The notes under the pieces were generated by a model that saw nothing but the letters and a program-made list of their open reading frames with translations, made no database searches and was not told the origin of the DNA. A program made the translations under genes and the position numbers. Source: Bacillus alkalicellulosilyticus (GTDB lineage Bacteria; Bacillota; Bacilli; Bacillales; Bacillaceae_F). From it: a stretch of DNA of 64,000 bases. Shown one piece after another: positions 27,841 to 36,058 of the stretch; position 1 is the first letter of the stretch, and every line of letters starts with the position of its first letter. The stretch lies in contig NZ_KV917381.1 of NCBI RefSeq assembly GCF_002019795.1, positions 1,547,210-1,611,209 of the forward strand, read 5' to 3'.

Positions 27841-28254
27841 ATGCGTGAAAAATTACTGAGAGTCGGGACTACGTACATTCCGGTAACGGATGTTGGATGT
27901 GCTTCTGAGTGGTATATCTATAAGTTAGGTGCACAATTGAGTTATCAGGACCAAGATAAAGCGATTTTAAATCTTGCAAACCAAAGTATGTTTCTCGTTA
28001 AATCACCAGAAAATCAAAGTGCGAACTTCATTGATTGTTATGGTGAGGAACAATTTTCGTTAACATTTGAAGTCGATGGTATAGCAGAGTTAGAAGCACT
28101 ACATAAGGATTTTATTGAAAATGAAATAACAGTAGGAGAAATTGAAGACAGAGGGCACCCTGGAAGGAATTTTATATTTTTTGACTTAGACGGGAATAAA
28201 TTTGATGTTTGGAGTGAACTAAGTCCTGCTTTCAAAGAAAAGGTTATAAAATAA
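27841..28254 (+). CDS. VOC (glyoxalase/bleomycin resistance) family protein
   Basis: The 137-residue protein shows two beta-alpha-beta-beta-beta units: VGTTYIPVTDVGCASEWYIY near the start and GRNFIFFDLDGNKFDVW near the end. The family covers lyases, dioxygenases and drug-binding proteins, so the substrate is open. AAGGAG at about 27828 supports the ATG at 27841 over a TTG at 27835. A strong terminator follows. Confidence 0.85.
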   Translation: MREKLLRVGTTYIPVTDVGCASEWYIYKLGAQLSYQDQDKAILNLANQSMFLVKSPENQSANFIDCYGEEQFSLTFEVDGIAELEALHKDFIENEITVGEIEDRGHPGRNFIFFDLDGNKFDVWSELSPAFKEKVIK

Positions 28255-28264
28255 TGCATAAAAT

Positions 28265-28306
28265 AAAGGAGGAAGGCATGGGTAAACCCGAATGCTTCCT
28301 CCTTTT
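28265..28306 (+). terminator. Terminator after the VOC gene
   Basis: AAAGGAGGAAGGCAT pairs with ATGCTTCCTCCTTT, followed by TTT. Confidence 0.85.
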
Positions 28307-28371
28307 TAAGGTGAAAATATCAAATTATAGAAAGGCATAGAAGCCCTGCAGGATGACTCAGGGAAGGGAAA

Positions 28372-28487
28372 GGGCTTCGCACACTGCAAGTGCTTTACTA
28401 AGAAATACACTTAGTAAAACACTTTTTCAATAGAGGGCAGTGGCTTCACACATCGTAATTAATCAAAGACGGCTTTGCCGTTTTTCT
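28372..28487. repeat. Dispersed hairpin repeat family B, copy at 28.4 kb
   Basis: The order is GGGCTTCGCACACTGC, a hairpin AGTGCTTTACTAAG/CTTAGTAAAACACT (28389-28423), the box GAGGGCAGTGGCTTC and a terminal hairpin ACGGC/GCCGT with T run. The same order recurs at 35861. It separates the VOC gene from the convergent yqzF. Confidence 0.8.
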
Positions 28488-28720
28488 TATTTTCTATACT
28501 TAGGAGCGACTTTACCATTTTTACGGTCCCGGTGAAATATAAATCCTCCAACAAATCCAAGGCCACCTAGTAGAAATAGTAGACCACAGAAAAATTGTAT
28601 CCATAGGTTAGGGAATGGAGTTATCAGGTGTTGAAACACGGTATCTCTCATAAGCTTTATGCCATATCCAGCCAATATAGCTGGAATTACAAGTATTAGT
28701 AAAGCAATATATCGTTGCAT
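28487..28720 (-). CDS. yqzF: DUF2627 membrane protein YqzF
   Basis: The 77-residue protein has two membrane helices and the conserved AGYGIKLMRDTVF and GGLGFVGGFIFHRDRK segments of YqzF. The start at MQRYIALLI has AAAGGA 11 bases upstream and equals the family start; an ATG ten codons earlier has no ribosome site. In B. subtilis yqzF also neighbours the bkd operon. Function unknown. Confidence 0.88.
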   Translation of the reverse strand: MQRYIALLILVIPAILAGYGIKLMRDTVFQHLITPFPNLWIQFFCGLLFLLGGLGFVGGFIFHRDRKNGKVAPKYRK

Positions 28721-29008
28721 CTCACGTAGTTTCCTTTCTTCATCTAACATAATGATTATTCTATTTTACTTCAAGATGAGTGAGACTGTCCAAAAAAGCT
28801 TTAGCGATCTTATGAAAGATTTATGACCAAGTAATAATATGACTCCTCTCACTTTTTATTTCAGTACAAATAAAGGATTAATTTTTTTTCTAGAACAACA
28901 CGAATGAAATGTGTCGTAGCCATGAAAGTTTAACTAATAGTACAAGTGTTCATGATAAATATGGTAAAGTAAAAGAAGTAAGAAAAGTACATACAATGGT
29001 TGACCAAT

Positions 29009-29018
29009 TTAGTACTAA
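29009..29018 (+). promoter_or_regulatory. Palindrome in the control region of the bkd operon
   Basis: TTAGTACTAA is a perfect 10-bp palindrome lying 4 bases after TTGACC (29000-29005), a possible -35 box with a weak TACTCT 17 bases on. GGTACTAA recurs at 29057 and TTCTAGAACA occurs at about 28889 and 29068. No sigma-54 (-12/-24) site was seen. The 28721-29138 stretch has no gene; the bkdR regulator gene found here in B. subtilis is absent. Confidence 0.35.
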
Positions 29019-29138
29019 CATTTACTCTAAGTATGAGGTACTAAAAAAACTGTTCCAGTATAATTTTCTAGAACACTAAATATTTATCATATTACGTACA
29101 AAAGGCAACATATGATTTATAATATAAGGGGGAGACGT

Positions 29139-30560
29139 ATGGCTAAAGAATATGATCTGGTCATAGTAGGAGCTGGTACTGGTGGGTATGTAGCTGCGAT
29201 TCGTGCAGCTCAATTAGGACTATCGGTAGCAGTTGTTGAGAAAGCGAAATTAGGAGGGACATGTCTCCACAAAGGTTGTATTCCTTCAAAAGCTTTGCTC
29301 AGAAGTGCAGAAGTGTATAGTACTGTGAAAAAGTCTGACAGCTTTGGTATCGTAACCAAGGAAGTTTCCTTTGATTTTTTGAAAGTACAAGAAAGAAAAC
29401 AAAAAATTATTGAGCAATTATATAAAGGTGTCCAACATTTAATGAAAAAAGGTAAAATTGATGTCTTTGAAGGAACAGGGCGTATTCTAGGTCCTTCGAT
29501 TTTTTCACCACAAGCCGGTACGATTTCAATCGAATTAAACAGTGGACAGGAAAACACGATGCTTGTGCCAAAGCATGTGATGATTGCAACAGGGTCAAGG
29601 CCTAAAACCTTGCCTGGACTTGAGCCAGATGGAAAGCAAATCCTTACTTCGGATGAGGCTCTTGAATTAGACAAGCTTCCAGAGTCTGTCATTATTGTAG
29701 GTGGAGGAGTCATTGGCATGGAATGGGCCTCTCTATTCTCTGATTTTGGCGTAGAAGTAACGGTGTTAGAATTTGCTGACCGTATTTTACCAACTGAGGA
29801 CAAAGAAATTTCAAGGGAAATGCAAAGAGTCATGAAGAAAAAAGGCGTTAAGATTATAACAAACGCCAAAGTCCTTCCAGAAACATTGACTAAAGACGCA
29901 CAGGTCTCTATCAGTGCGGAATATAAAGGGGCAGAAAAGGAATTTACTGCTGAGGCGTTATTAGTGTCAATCGGAAGAGTTGCCAACATTGAAGGAATTG
30001 GCATTGAAAATACAGATATCGTCATTGAAAATGGAGTTATCCAAACAAACGACTTTTATCAAACAAAAGAATCTCATATTTATGCAATTGGCGATGTCAT
30101 TGGCGGACTACAACTAGCACATGTAGCTTCTCATGAAGGAATCATTGCGGTGGAACATATGGCTCAGCAGAAACCACATACTCTTGATTACTCTACGGTG
30201 TCTCGTTGTGTGTATAGTCAACCAGAAGTAGCAAGCATTGGCTTAACTGAAGAAGAAGCCACCCAAAAAGGATATGAAGTGAAAACTGGAAAAGTTTCTT
30301 TTAAGGCGATAGGAAAGGCTCTTGTCTATGGTGAAACGGATGGCTTTGTAAAGATGGTTGTTGATAAAAATACGGATGATTTACTTGGTGTTCATATGAT
30401 TGGCCCGCATGCGACGGATATGATTTCAGAAGCAGCGATTGCTAAAGTATTAGATGCAGCGCATTGGGAAGTAGCACAAACCATTCATCCTCATCCGACA
30501 CTATCAGAAATTATTGGAGAAGCTGCGTTAGCGGTAGATGGAAAAGCGATACATTCGTAA
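29139..30560 (+). CDS. lpdV: Dihydrolipoyl dehydrogenase (E3) of branched-chain 2-oxoacid dehydrogenase
   Basis: The 473-residue flavoprotein reoxidises the lipoyl group of E2 with NAD. FAD-binding VIVGAGTGGYVAAIRAAQLG, redox disulfide GGTCLHKGCIPSKALL, NAD-binding VGGGVIGMEWASL and the C-terminal HPHPTLSE active base are present. AAGGGGG is 8 bases before the ATG at 29139; an upstream in-frame start lacks one. It leads the bkd operon. Confidence 0.96.
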   Translation: MAKEYDLVIVGAGTGGYVAAIRAAQLGLSVAVVEKAKLGGTCLHKGCIPSKALLRSAEVYSTVKKSDSFGIVTKEVSFDFLKVQERKQKIIEQLYKGVQHLMKKGKIDVFEGTGRILGPSIFSPQAGTISIELNSGQENTMLVPKHVMIATGSRPKTLPGLEPDGKQILTSDEALELDKLPESVIIVGGGVIGMEWASLFSDFGVEVTVLEFADRILPTEDKEISREMQRVMKKKGVKIITNAKVLPETLTKDAQVSISAEYKGAEKEFTAEALLVSIGRVANIEGIGIENTDIVIENGVIQTNDFYQTKESHIYAIGDVIGGLQLAHVASHEGIIAVEHMAQQKPHTLDYSTVSRCVYSQPEVASIGLTEEEATQKGYEVKTGKVSFKAIGKALVYGETDGFVKMVVDKNTDDLLGVHMIGPHATDMISEAAIAKVLDAAHWEVAQTIHPHPTLSEIIGEAALAVDGKAIHS

Positions 30561-30589
30561 CAAAAGCCTTAGTTTAAGGAGGAAGTAAG

Positions 30590-31579
30590 ATGACAAACCG
30601 TCATAAATCAATGGGATTAACAGATGAATTTGTTTTAAAAATGTATGAGATGATGCTTTTAGCAAGAAGAATTGATGAAAGAATGTGGCTATTAAACCGA
30701 GCTGGGAAAATTCCATTTGTTGTTTCATGTCAAGGACAAGAAGCTGCACAAGTAGGGGCTGCATTTGCACTTGATTTGTCAAAAGATTATGTCCTTCCGT
30801 ATTACCGTGATATGGGAGTTGTTCTTACGTTTGGAATGACTGCACGAGATTTAATGCTGTCTGCTTTTGCTAAGGCAGAGGATCCCAACTCTGGTGGACG
30901 ACAAATGCCTGGTCATTTTGGTCAACGGAAAAATAGAATCGTTACTGGCTCTTCACCTGTAACAACGCAAGTTCCACATGCAGCTGGTATTGCATTAGGA
31001 GCAAAAATGGAAGGGAAAGATTTTGTGACGTTTACTACTTTTGGGGAAGGGTCATCAAACCAAGGGGATTTCCATGAAGGAATTAACTTTGCTTCTGTTC
31101 ACAAACTTCCTGCGATCTTTATGTGTGAGAATAATAAATATGCGATTTCTGTTCCTTATGATAAACAAGTAGCTTGTAAAAACATATCAGACCGGGCAAT
31201 TGGTTATGGTATTCCGGGTGTAACAGTAGATGGGAATGACCCTCTTGCTGTTTATGAAGCGGTTCACCAAGCTGCTAACCGAGCTCGAGCTGGGGAAGGA
31301 CCGACGTTGGTAGAAACGGTTTCTTACCGTTTAACACCACACTCGAGTGATGATGATGATAAAACGTATCGTTCGCAAGATGAAGTGGATGAAGCTAAAA
31401 AGAAAGATGCTTTGTTTACATTTGCAATGTACTTAAAAGAAACGGGTGTATTGACACCAGAAGTAGAAGAAGAGTTAGAAAACCGAATTCGTAAAGAAAT
31501 TGATGAAGCAACAGAATATGGTGAAAATGCACCATTCCCAGCAGCTGATGATTTGTTCAAGCATATTTTTGCAGAGTAA
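30590..31579 (+). CDS. bkdAA: Branched-chain 2-oxoacid dehydrogenase E1 alpha subunit
   Basis: The 329-residue subunit holds the thiamin diphosphate site: TFGEGSSNQGDFHEGINFAS to ENNKYAIS corresponds to the GDG-N26-NN motif (GEG here). The phosphorylation-loop-like YRLTPHSSDDDDKTYR region follows. With E1 beta it decarboxylates 2-oxo acids from Val, Leu and Ile and supplies primers for branched-chain fatty acids. AAGGAGG precedes the ATG. Confidence 0.96.
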   Translation: MTNRHKSMGLTDEFVLKMYEMMLLARRIDERMWLLNRAGKIPFVVSCQGQEAAQVGAAFALDLSKDYVLPYYRDMGVVLTFGMTARDLMLSAFAKAEDPNSGGRQMPGHFGQRKNRIVTGSSPVTTQVPHAAGIALGAKMEGKDFVTFTTFGEGSSNQGDFHEGINFASVHKLPAIFMCENNKYAISVPYDKQVACKNISDRAIGYGIPGVTVDGNDPLAVYEAVHQAANRARAGEGPTLVETVSYRLTPHSSDDDDKTYRSQDEVDEAKKKDALFTFAMYLKETGVLTPEVEEELENRIRKEIDEATEYGENAPFPAADDLFKHIFAE

Positions 31580-31593
31580 GGAGGAGGAAGATT

Positions 31594-32577
31594 ATGGCCA
31601 TTATTTCTTATATAGAAGCGGTAACCCAAGCTCTTCGTGAAGAGATGGAACGTGATGAAAAAGTATTTATACTAGGAGAAGATGTAGGAGCTAGAGGTGG
31701 TGTGTTTAGAGCCACAAATGGTTTGTACCAACAGTTTGGAGAAGACCGAGTCATGGATACTCCTCTAGCAGAGTCTGCGATTGTAGGTGTTGGTGTTGGA
31801 GCAGCGATGTATGGACTTCGCCCTGTCGCGGAAATTCAGTTTGCTGATTTTATTATGCCTGCGGTCAATCAAATTGTAAGTGAGGCTGCCAAGATTCGCT
31901 ATCGCTCCAATAACGATTGGAGTTGTCCAATGACGATACGTGCACCATACGGTGGTGGAGTCCATGGCGCACTTTATCATTCGCAATCCGTGGAATCAAT
32001 GTTCGCTTCGGTTCCAGGTTTAAAAATTGTGATGCCATCTACACCATATGACGTAAAAGGTCTTCTTAAAGCAGCCATTCGAGACAATGATCCTGTGTTG
32101 TTCTTTGAACATAAACGAGCGTACAGGTTAATTAAAGGAGAGGTCCCTGAAGAAGAGTATGTTCTTCCGATTGGTAAGGCTGATGTGAAGCGTGAAGGCG
32201 ACGACATTACGGTTATTACATACGGATTAGCTGTCCATTTTGCTCTACAAGCGGCTCAAAACCTTGAAAAAGATGGGTATTCTGTTCATCTTTTAGACTT
32301 ACGAACGGTTTATCCATTAGATAAAGAAGCCATTATTGAAGCGGCAAAAAAGACTGGAAAAGTGTTGCTCATAACCGAGGATAACAAAGAAGGTAGTATT
32401 ATCGGAGAAGTAGCTGCTATTATTGCAGAAAATTGTTTATTTGATTTAGATGCACCGATTCGACGATTAGCAGGTCCTGATGTTCCTGCCATGCCGTATT
32501 CACCACCGTTGGAGAAGCATTTTATGATTAATCCTGAAAAAGTAGAAAAAGCAATGCGTGAGTTAGCAGAATTTTAA
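31594..32577 (+). CDS. bkdAB: Branched-chain 2-oxoacid dehydrogenase E1 beta subunit
   Basis: The 327-residue protein has the transketolase pyrimidine-binding fold (ISYIEAVTQALREEMERD, GEDVGARGGVF, DTPLAESAIVGVGVG) and the C-terminal transketolase domain. It forms the alpha2beta2 E1 with the preceding gene product. The gap to bkdAA is 14 bases with AAGGAGGAGG. Confidence 0.96.
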   Translation: MAIISYIEAVTQALREEMERDEKVFILGEDVGARGGVFRATNGLYQQFGEDRVMDTPLAESAIVGVGVGAAMYGLRPVAEIQFADFIMPAVNQIVSEAAKIRYRSNNDWSCPMTIRAPYGGGVHGALYHSQSVESMFASVPGLKIVMPSTPYDVKGLLKAAIRDNDPVLFFEHKRAYRLIKGEVPEEEYVLPIGKADVKREGDDITVITYGLAVHFALQAAQNLEKDGYSVHLLDLRTVYPLDKEAIIEAAKKTGKVLLITEDNKEGSIIGEVAAIIAENCLFDLDAPIRRLAGPDVPAMPYSPPLEKHFMINPEKVEKAMRELAEF

Positions 32578-32601
32578 AAGAGTAAGAAAGGAGGTCAACG
32601 G

Positions 32602-33852
32602 ATGTTAAAGGAATTAACAATGCCTCAGCTTGGTGAAAGTGTAACGGAAGGAACAATTAGCAAATGGCTTGTCAAACCAGGGGACCACGTGAATAAATAC
32701 GACCCGATTGCCGAGGTCATGACCGATAAAGTAAATGCTGAAATTCCTTCTTCATTTACGGGGACGATTAAGGAGCTCACGGTTCGAGAAGATGAAGCAG
32801 TTGAAGTTGGAAAGGTCATTTGTACTGTTGAAATTGAAGAGAGTATATCGGACACTATTGTTGATAATGAAACCGTTACTCCTCAGCACGGAGGAGTAAC
32901 TATAGAGGATACTGATAATGTTAGTCAGAAAAAACGTTATTCACCAGCGGTTCTTCGTTTATCACAAGAGCATAATATAAATTTAGATAACGTTCTTGGC
33001 ACAGGCAAGGGGGGGCGTATTACAAGAAAAGATATAATGGCTATAGTTGAAGGGCAACAACGCACTCCTGGACAAGTAGTGCAAGAAGAGAGTACGAATC
33101 GCCAGCAAGAGTTTACAGCAGTGCCACCGGTAGGAGTACCAAACCAAGCGTCGGGTGATATTGAAATCCCGCTTACTGGAGTTCGTAAGGCGATTGCTGC
33201 AAATATGGTCAAAAGCAAACACGAAGCCCCTCATGCGTGGATGATGGTTGAGGTAGACGCCACCAATTTAGTAAATTTTCGAAACAAGCACAAAGCTTCT
33301 TTTAAGGAAAGAGAAGGTTTCAATTTAACTTACCTTCCGTTTTTCATAAAAGCAGTTGTCGAAGCAATAAAAGAATTCCCACAAGTGAATTCGATGTGGG
33401 CAGGAGATAAAATCATTCAAAAAAATGATATTAATATATCTCTAGCTGTCGCTTCTGAGGACGCACTTTTTGTACCCGTTATTAAGCATGCAGATGAGAA
33501 ATCTATCAAAGGGCTGGCTTTTGAAATTCAAGAGCTCGCTACGAAAGTTAGAACGGGTCGTATGTCATACGATGACATGCAGGATGGTACATTTACTGTT
33601 AATAATACAGGGTCATTCGGTTCAATTTTATCAAACCCGATTATAAAACAACCACAGGCCGCCAATCTTTCAGTTGAATCAATCGTGAAACGTCCTGTCA
33701 TTGTTGATGATATGATTGCCATTCGAAGTATGGTCAACCTTTGTTTATCATTAGACCACCGAATTTTAGACGGTTTAGTTTGTGGCCGTTTCTTAGCTCG
33801 AGTTAAGGAAAAAATTGAATCGATTTCAATTGAACATACATCAATATATTAA
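32602..33852 (+). CDS. bkdB: Branched-chain 2-oxoacid dehydrogenase E2 (lipoamide acyltransferase)
   Basis: The 416-residue core enzyme has a lipoyl domain (lysine in MTDKVNAEIPS, about residue 43), a subunit-binding domain (YSPAVLRLSQEHNINLDNVLGTG, about 113-145), and a catalytic domain ending with SLDHRILDGLVCGRFL, including the active-site His and Asp. A Gln/Thr-rich linker joins them. AAAGGAGG is upstream. A terminator follows, so this is the operon's end. Confidence 0.96.
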   Translation: MLKELTMPQLGESVTEGTISKWLVKPGDHVNKYDPIAEVMTDKVNAEIPSSFTGTIKELTVREDEAVEVGKVICTVEIEESISDTIVDNETVTPQHGGVTIEDTDNVSQKKRYSPAVLRLSQEHNINLDNVLGTGKGGRITRKDIMAIVEGQQRTPGQVVQEESTNRQQEFTAVPPVGVPNQASGDIEIPLTGVRKAIAANMVKSKHEAPHAWMMVEVDATNLVNFRNKHKASFKEREGFNLTYLPFFIKAVVEAIKEFPQVNSMWAGDKIIQKNDINISLAVASEDALFVPVIKHADEKSIKGLAFEIQELATKVRTGRMSYDDMQDGTFTVNNTGSFGSILSNPIIKQPQAANLSVESIVKRPVIVDDMIAIRSMVNLCLSLDHRILDGLVCGRFLARVKEKIESISIEHTSIY

Positions 33853-33857
33853 TACGT

Positions 33858-33902
33858 AAAAAAGCTAATCATTCCGTATCGGCGGAATGATTAGCTTTTT
33901 CT
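33858..33902 (+). terminator. Terminator of the bkd operon
   Basis: An 18-bp perfect stem (AAAAAGCTAATCATTCCG and its complement) is followed by C and TTTTT. Confidence 0.92.
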
Positions 33903-33982
33903 TTTTCACAAATTTGAGGAGAACTTAGAATGAATAATAGAGCTTAGGGTACGATAACATATGAAGGAAGGTGATCTCTGTC

Positions 33983-34441
33983 ATGAATGAGTTTTGTAAA
34001 AAACTAATGATCGCTATTGTAGCTATCGCTGTTACTTCGACCGGAACAAGCTATGTGTTTGCAGAGGAAGGGCTCGACCACAATAGCAAAAGTCATAGTC
34101 AAGGTTGTTACCACAAGGGAATGGAAGTCCATTTTCAAATGTATTATCAATTGTTAGCAGAAAAATATGAGCCACAACTTGTCACTGAATGGGATGAAAT
34201 CCGTAAAGAAAAGTCGATGCTTTTAAAAGAAATCAGGGCTGCTTCAAAGCGCGGAGAACTTGACCATGAAGATATGATCGAACCAATGTGGGTCGAAAAA
34301 CATGACAAGGTGCAGCAAAAGTTTTACAAGGCGGTAGAACAACGAGATAGTAAGGCAATAAAAGAAATTCTACCTTATTTATTTGAAATGCAAAAAGAGT
34401 TGAATGAGATATTTAAAGCAAAACTTAAAAGTAAAAAGTAA
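33983..34441 (+). CDS. Secreted protein of unknown function
   Basis: I do not recognise this 152-residue protein. The N-terminus (KKLMIAIVAIAVTSTGTSYVFAEE) is a signal peptide with a likely cut after VFA. The mature part starts with a His/Ser-rich stretch (DHNSKSHSQGCYHKG) and is otherwise charged and helical. AAGGAAGG is 11 bases before the ATG at 33983. It stands alone, just before the zinc lipoprotein gene; the His-rich start may bind metal (inference). Confidence 0.7.
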   Translation: MNEFCKKLMIAIVAIAVTSTGTSYVFAEEGLDHNSKSHSQGCYHKGMEVHFQMYYQLLAEKYEPQLVTEWDEIRKEKSMLLKEIRAASKRGELDHEDMIEPMWVEKHDKVQQKFYKAVEQRDSKAIKEILPYLFEMQKELNEIFKAKLKSKK

Positions 34442-34443
34442 AG

Positions 34444-34471
34444 CTCAACAGATTATGTTCTGTTGAGTTTT
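34444..34471 (+). terminator. Terminator after the secreted protein gene
   Basis: CTCAACAGA pairs with TCTGTTGAG, followed by TTTTA. Confidence 0.8.
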
Positions 34472-34492
34472 ACTATGTATGTAATAAAAATG

Positions 34493-34557
34493 TTTACAAA
34501 TCGTAATTGTTTCGATATAATTTATAACCGTGATAGACGTAAACGGAATGATTACGA
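34493..34557 (+). promoter_or_regulatory. Zinc-responsive promoter with two Zur boxes
   Basis: TTTACA (34493-34498) and TATAAT (34516-34521) are 17 bases apart. TCGTAAT-T-GTTTCGA (34501-34515) fills the spacer and matches the Zur box TCGTAATnATTACGA in 12 of 14 arm bases. A second match, ACGGAAT-G-ATTACGA (34543-34557), lies just downstream of the start point. Zinc-loaded Zur would block the polymerase at both. Confidence 0.7.
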
Positions 34558-34574
34558 AAAGGGGAGAAATATAT

Positions 34575-35741
34575 ATGAAATGGAAGGCTATCGCTTTTTC
34601 AATAATGTTAGCACTATCTTCAGCCCTTGCTGCCTGTGGGAATGAAGTTGTTGAAGAAGTACAACCGGAAGAGGAAATAGAAGAGCAAGAGGATGCAGTA
34701 ACTGTAGAACCTTTAAAAGTATTTACTACAATTTATCCTTTACAAGATTTTACTGAGAAAATTGGTGGAGAATTCGTAGATGTTACAAATATTATTCCAG
34801 TAGGGGCTGATGCACATACGTTTGAGCTAACTGCTCGAGGAATGATAGATATTGCAGAGGGCGATTTATTTATTTATAATGGTGCAGGAATAGAAGGTTT
34901 TGCTGAAGCTGTCATTGATACCGTTACAAATGAAGGGGTACATATCGTTCAAGCTGTTGAAGGTATTGTATTATTAGCATATGACCATGACCACGGACAC
35001 GAACATGATGACCATGACCATGGACACGAGCATGATGACCACGACCATGGACACGAGCATGATGACCACGACCATGGACACGAGCATGATGACCACGACC
35101 ATGGACACGAGCATGATGATCATGACCATGGAAATGAGCATGATGACCATGACCATGGAAATGAGCATGATGACCATGACCATGGGGACGGGCATGACGA
35201 ACATCACCATGCACATGGTGATGAAGACCCGCACGTATGGCTAGATCCTATTTTATCTATTGAGATGGCTCATAATATCAAACAAGCATTAGTTGAGCTT
35301 CAACCTGAAAATGCGGAAGTTTTTGAGGCTAATTTTTCAAGCTTACAGGCTGAATTAGAGGCATTAGATCAAGCGTTTCAAGAGTTAATATCAGAAGTTG
35401 AAAAAGACACATTTATCGTTTCTCATGCAGGATATGGATATTGGGAAAACCGATACGGTATTAAACAAGTTGGGATTACAGGAATTTCGCCAACAAACGA
35501 ACCTTCACAAAAACAGCTAGAAGGAGTTATTGATTTAGCGAATGAACTCGAAATTAATTATGTTGCGTTTGAACAAAATATTAGTAGTACAATGGCAGAA
35601 GTTGTAGCAAGTGAAATTGGTGCTGACCCAGTTTATATTCACAATCTTGAAGTATTGACAAATGAGGATGTAAATAATAACGAAGACTATTTTAGTTTAA
35701 TGAGAAAAAATATAGAGGCATTGCAGACGTTACTTCAATAA
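34575..35741 (+). CDS. Zinc ABC transporter substrate-binding lipoprotein (ZnuA/AdcA type)
   Basis: The 388-residue protein has a lipoprotein signal (SSALAACGN, Cys21 lipidated), the N-terminal lobe (FTTIYPLQDFTEKIGGEFVDV, GADAHTFELT), a His-rich loop and the C-terminal lobe (DPHVWLDPILSIEMA, FIVSHAGYGYWENRYGIKQVG). It captures zinc for import. The His-rich loop is built from eight nine-residue units. GGGGAG precedes the ATG at 34575. No permease or ATPase gene is adjacent, so it must work with a transporter encoded elsewhere. Zur boxes in the promoter agree with zinc as substrate. Confidence 0.93.
   Translation: MKWKAIAFSIMLALSSALAACGNEVVEEVQPEEEIEEQEDAVTVEPLKVFTTIYPLQDFTEKIGGEFVDVTNIIPVGADAHTFELTARGMIDIAEGDLFIYNGAGIEGFAEAVIDTVTNEGVHIVQAVEGIVLLAYDHDHGHEHDDHDHGHEHDDHDHGHEHDDHDHGHEHDDHDHGHEHDDHDHGNEHDDHDHGNEHDDHDHGDGHDEHHHAHGDEDPHVWLDPILSIEMAHNIKQALVELQPENAEVFEANFSSLQAELEALDQAFQELISEVEKDTFIVSHAGYGYWENRYGIKQVGITGISPTNEPSQKQLEGVIDLANELEINYVAFEQNISSTMAEVVASEIGADPVYIHNLEVLTNEDVNNNEDYFSLMRKNIEALQTLLQ
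34986..35201 (+). repeat. In-frame 27-bp tandem repeat (His/Asp-rich)
   Basis: Eight units of 27 bp code HDHGHEHDD five times, HDHGNEHDD twice and HDHGDGHDE once. Units 1-5 are nearly identical in DNA, so recent slippage or unequal exchange is likely. The long open frames on other strands and phases here are by-products of the repeat. Confidence 0.92.
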
Positions 35742-35746
35742 AAAAC

Positions 35747-35784
35747 AAAGGTGAATGGGGTTTTTACTGACCCATTCACCTTTT
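35747..35784 (+). terminator. Terminator of the zinc lipoprotein gene
   Basis: AAAGGTGAATGGG pairs with CCCATTCACCTTT, followed by T. Confidence 0.88.
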
Positions 35785-35860
35785 CTTGCTGAATAAAATA
35801 AGAAAGTTTATAAATATTAGTTCCTCGAAGATGTCTTGGAAGCGAATAAAGGAAGAGCGA

Positions 35861-35978
35861 TGGCTTCGCTCACTGCGCGTACTTTAATAAGAAGTGCACT
35901 TATTTAAGCACTTTTAAAAAGAGGGCAGTGGCTTCGCGCATCGCAATTAAGAAAAGACCGCTAGCGTCTTTTCTTAAT
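35861..35978. repeat. Dispersed hairpin repeat family B, copy at 35.9 kb
   Basis: TGGCTTCGCTCACTGC, a central AT-rich hairpin, GAGGGCAGTGGCTTCGCGCATCG and a terminal hairpin (35947-35958 with 35966-35977, plus CGCTAGCG inside) follow the order of the copy at 28372. The remainder of the 35785-36058 gap shows no gene. Confidence 0.8.
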
Positions 35979-36058
35979 CAATTTAGTACGAAGTAGTTGG
36001 TAAGCACAAGAATAACGGTTACAATAAAGAAGAGAAACAATTCAAGGAGTGAATAAGT

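Noticed and set aside
28487-28750. Longer start for yqzF (87 codons)
   Set aside because: The ATG at 28750 has no ribosome site and exceeds the family length; 28720 fits both.
29210-30025. 271-codon minus-strand ORF
   Set aside because: It is antisense to lpdV, which has all catalytic motifs; the antisense frame is open only because of codon bias.
34986-35201. CRISPR-like array
   Set aside because: The 27-bp units are contiguous, without spacers, and in frame in a zinc-binding protein.
34924-35244. Three open frames opposite or out of phase with the His-rich repeat
   Set aside because: A 27-bp repeat without stops in any phase opens all frames; none has a ribosome site or natural composition.
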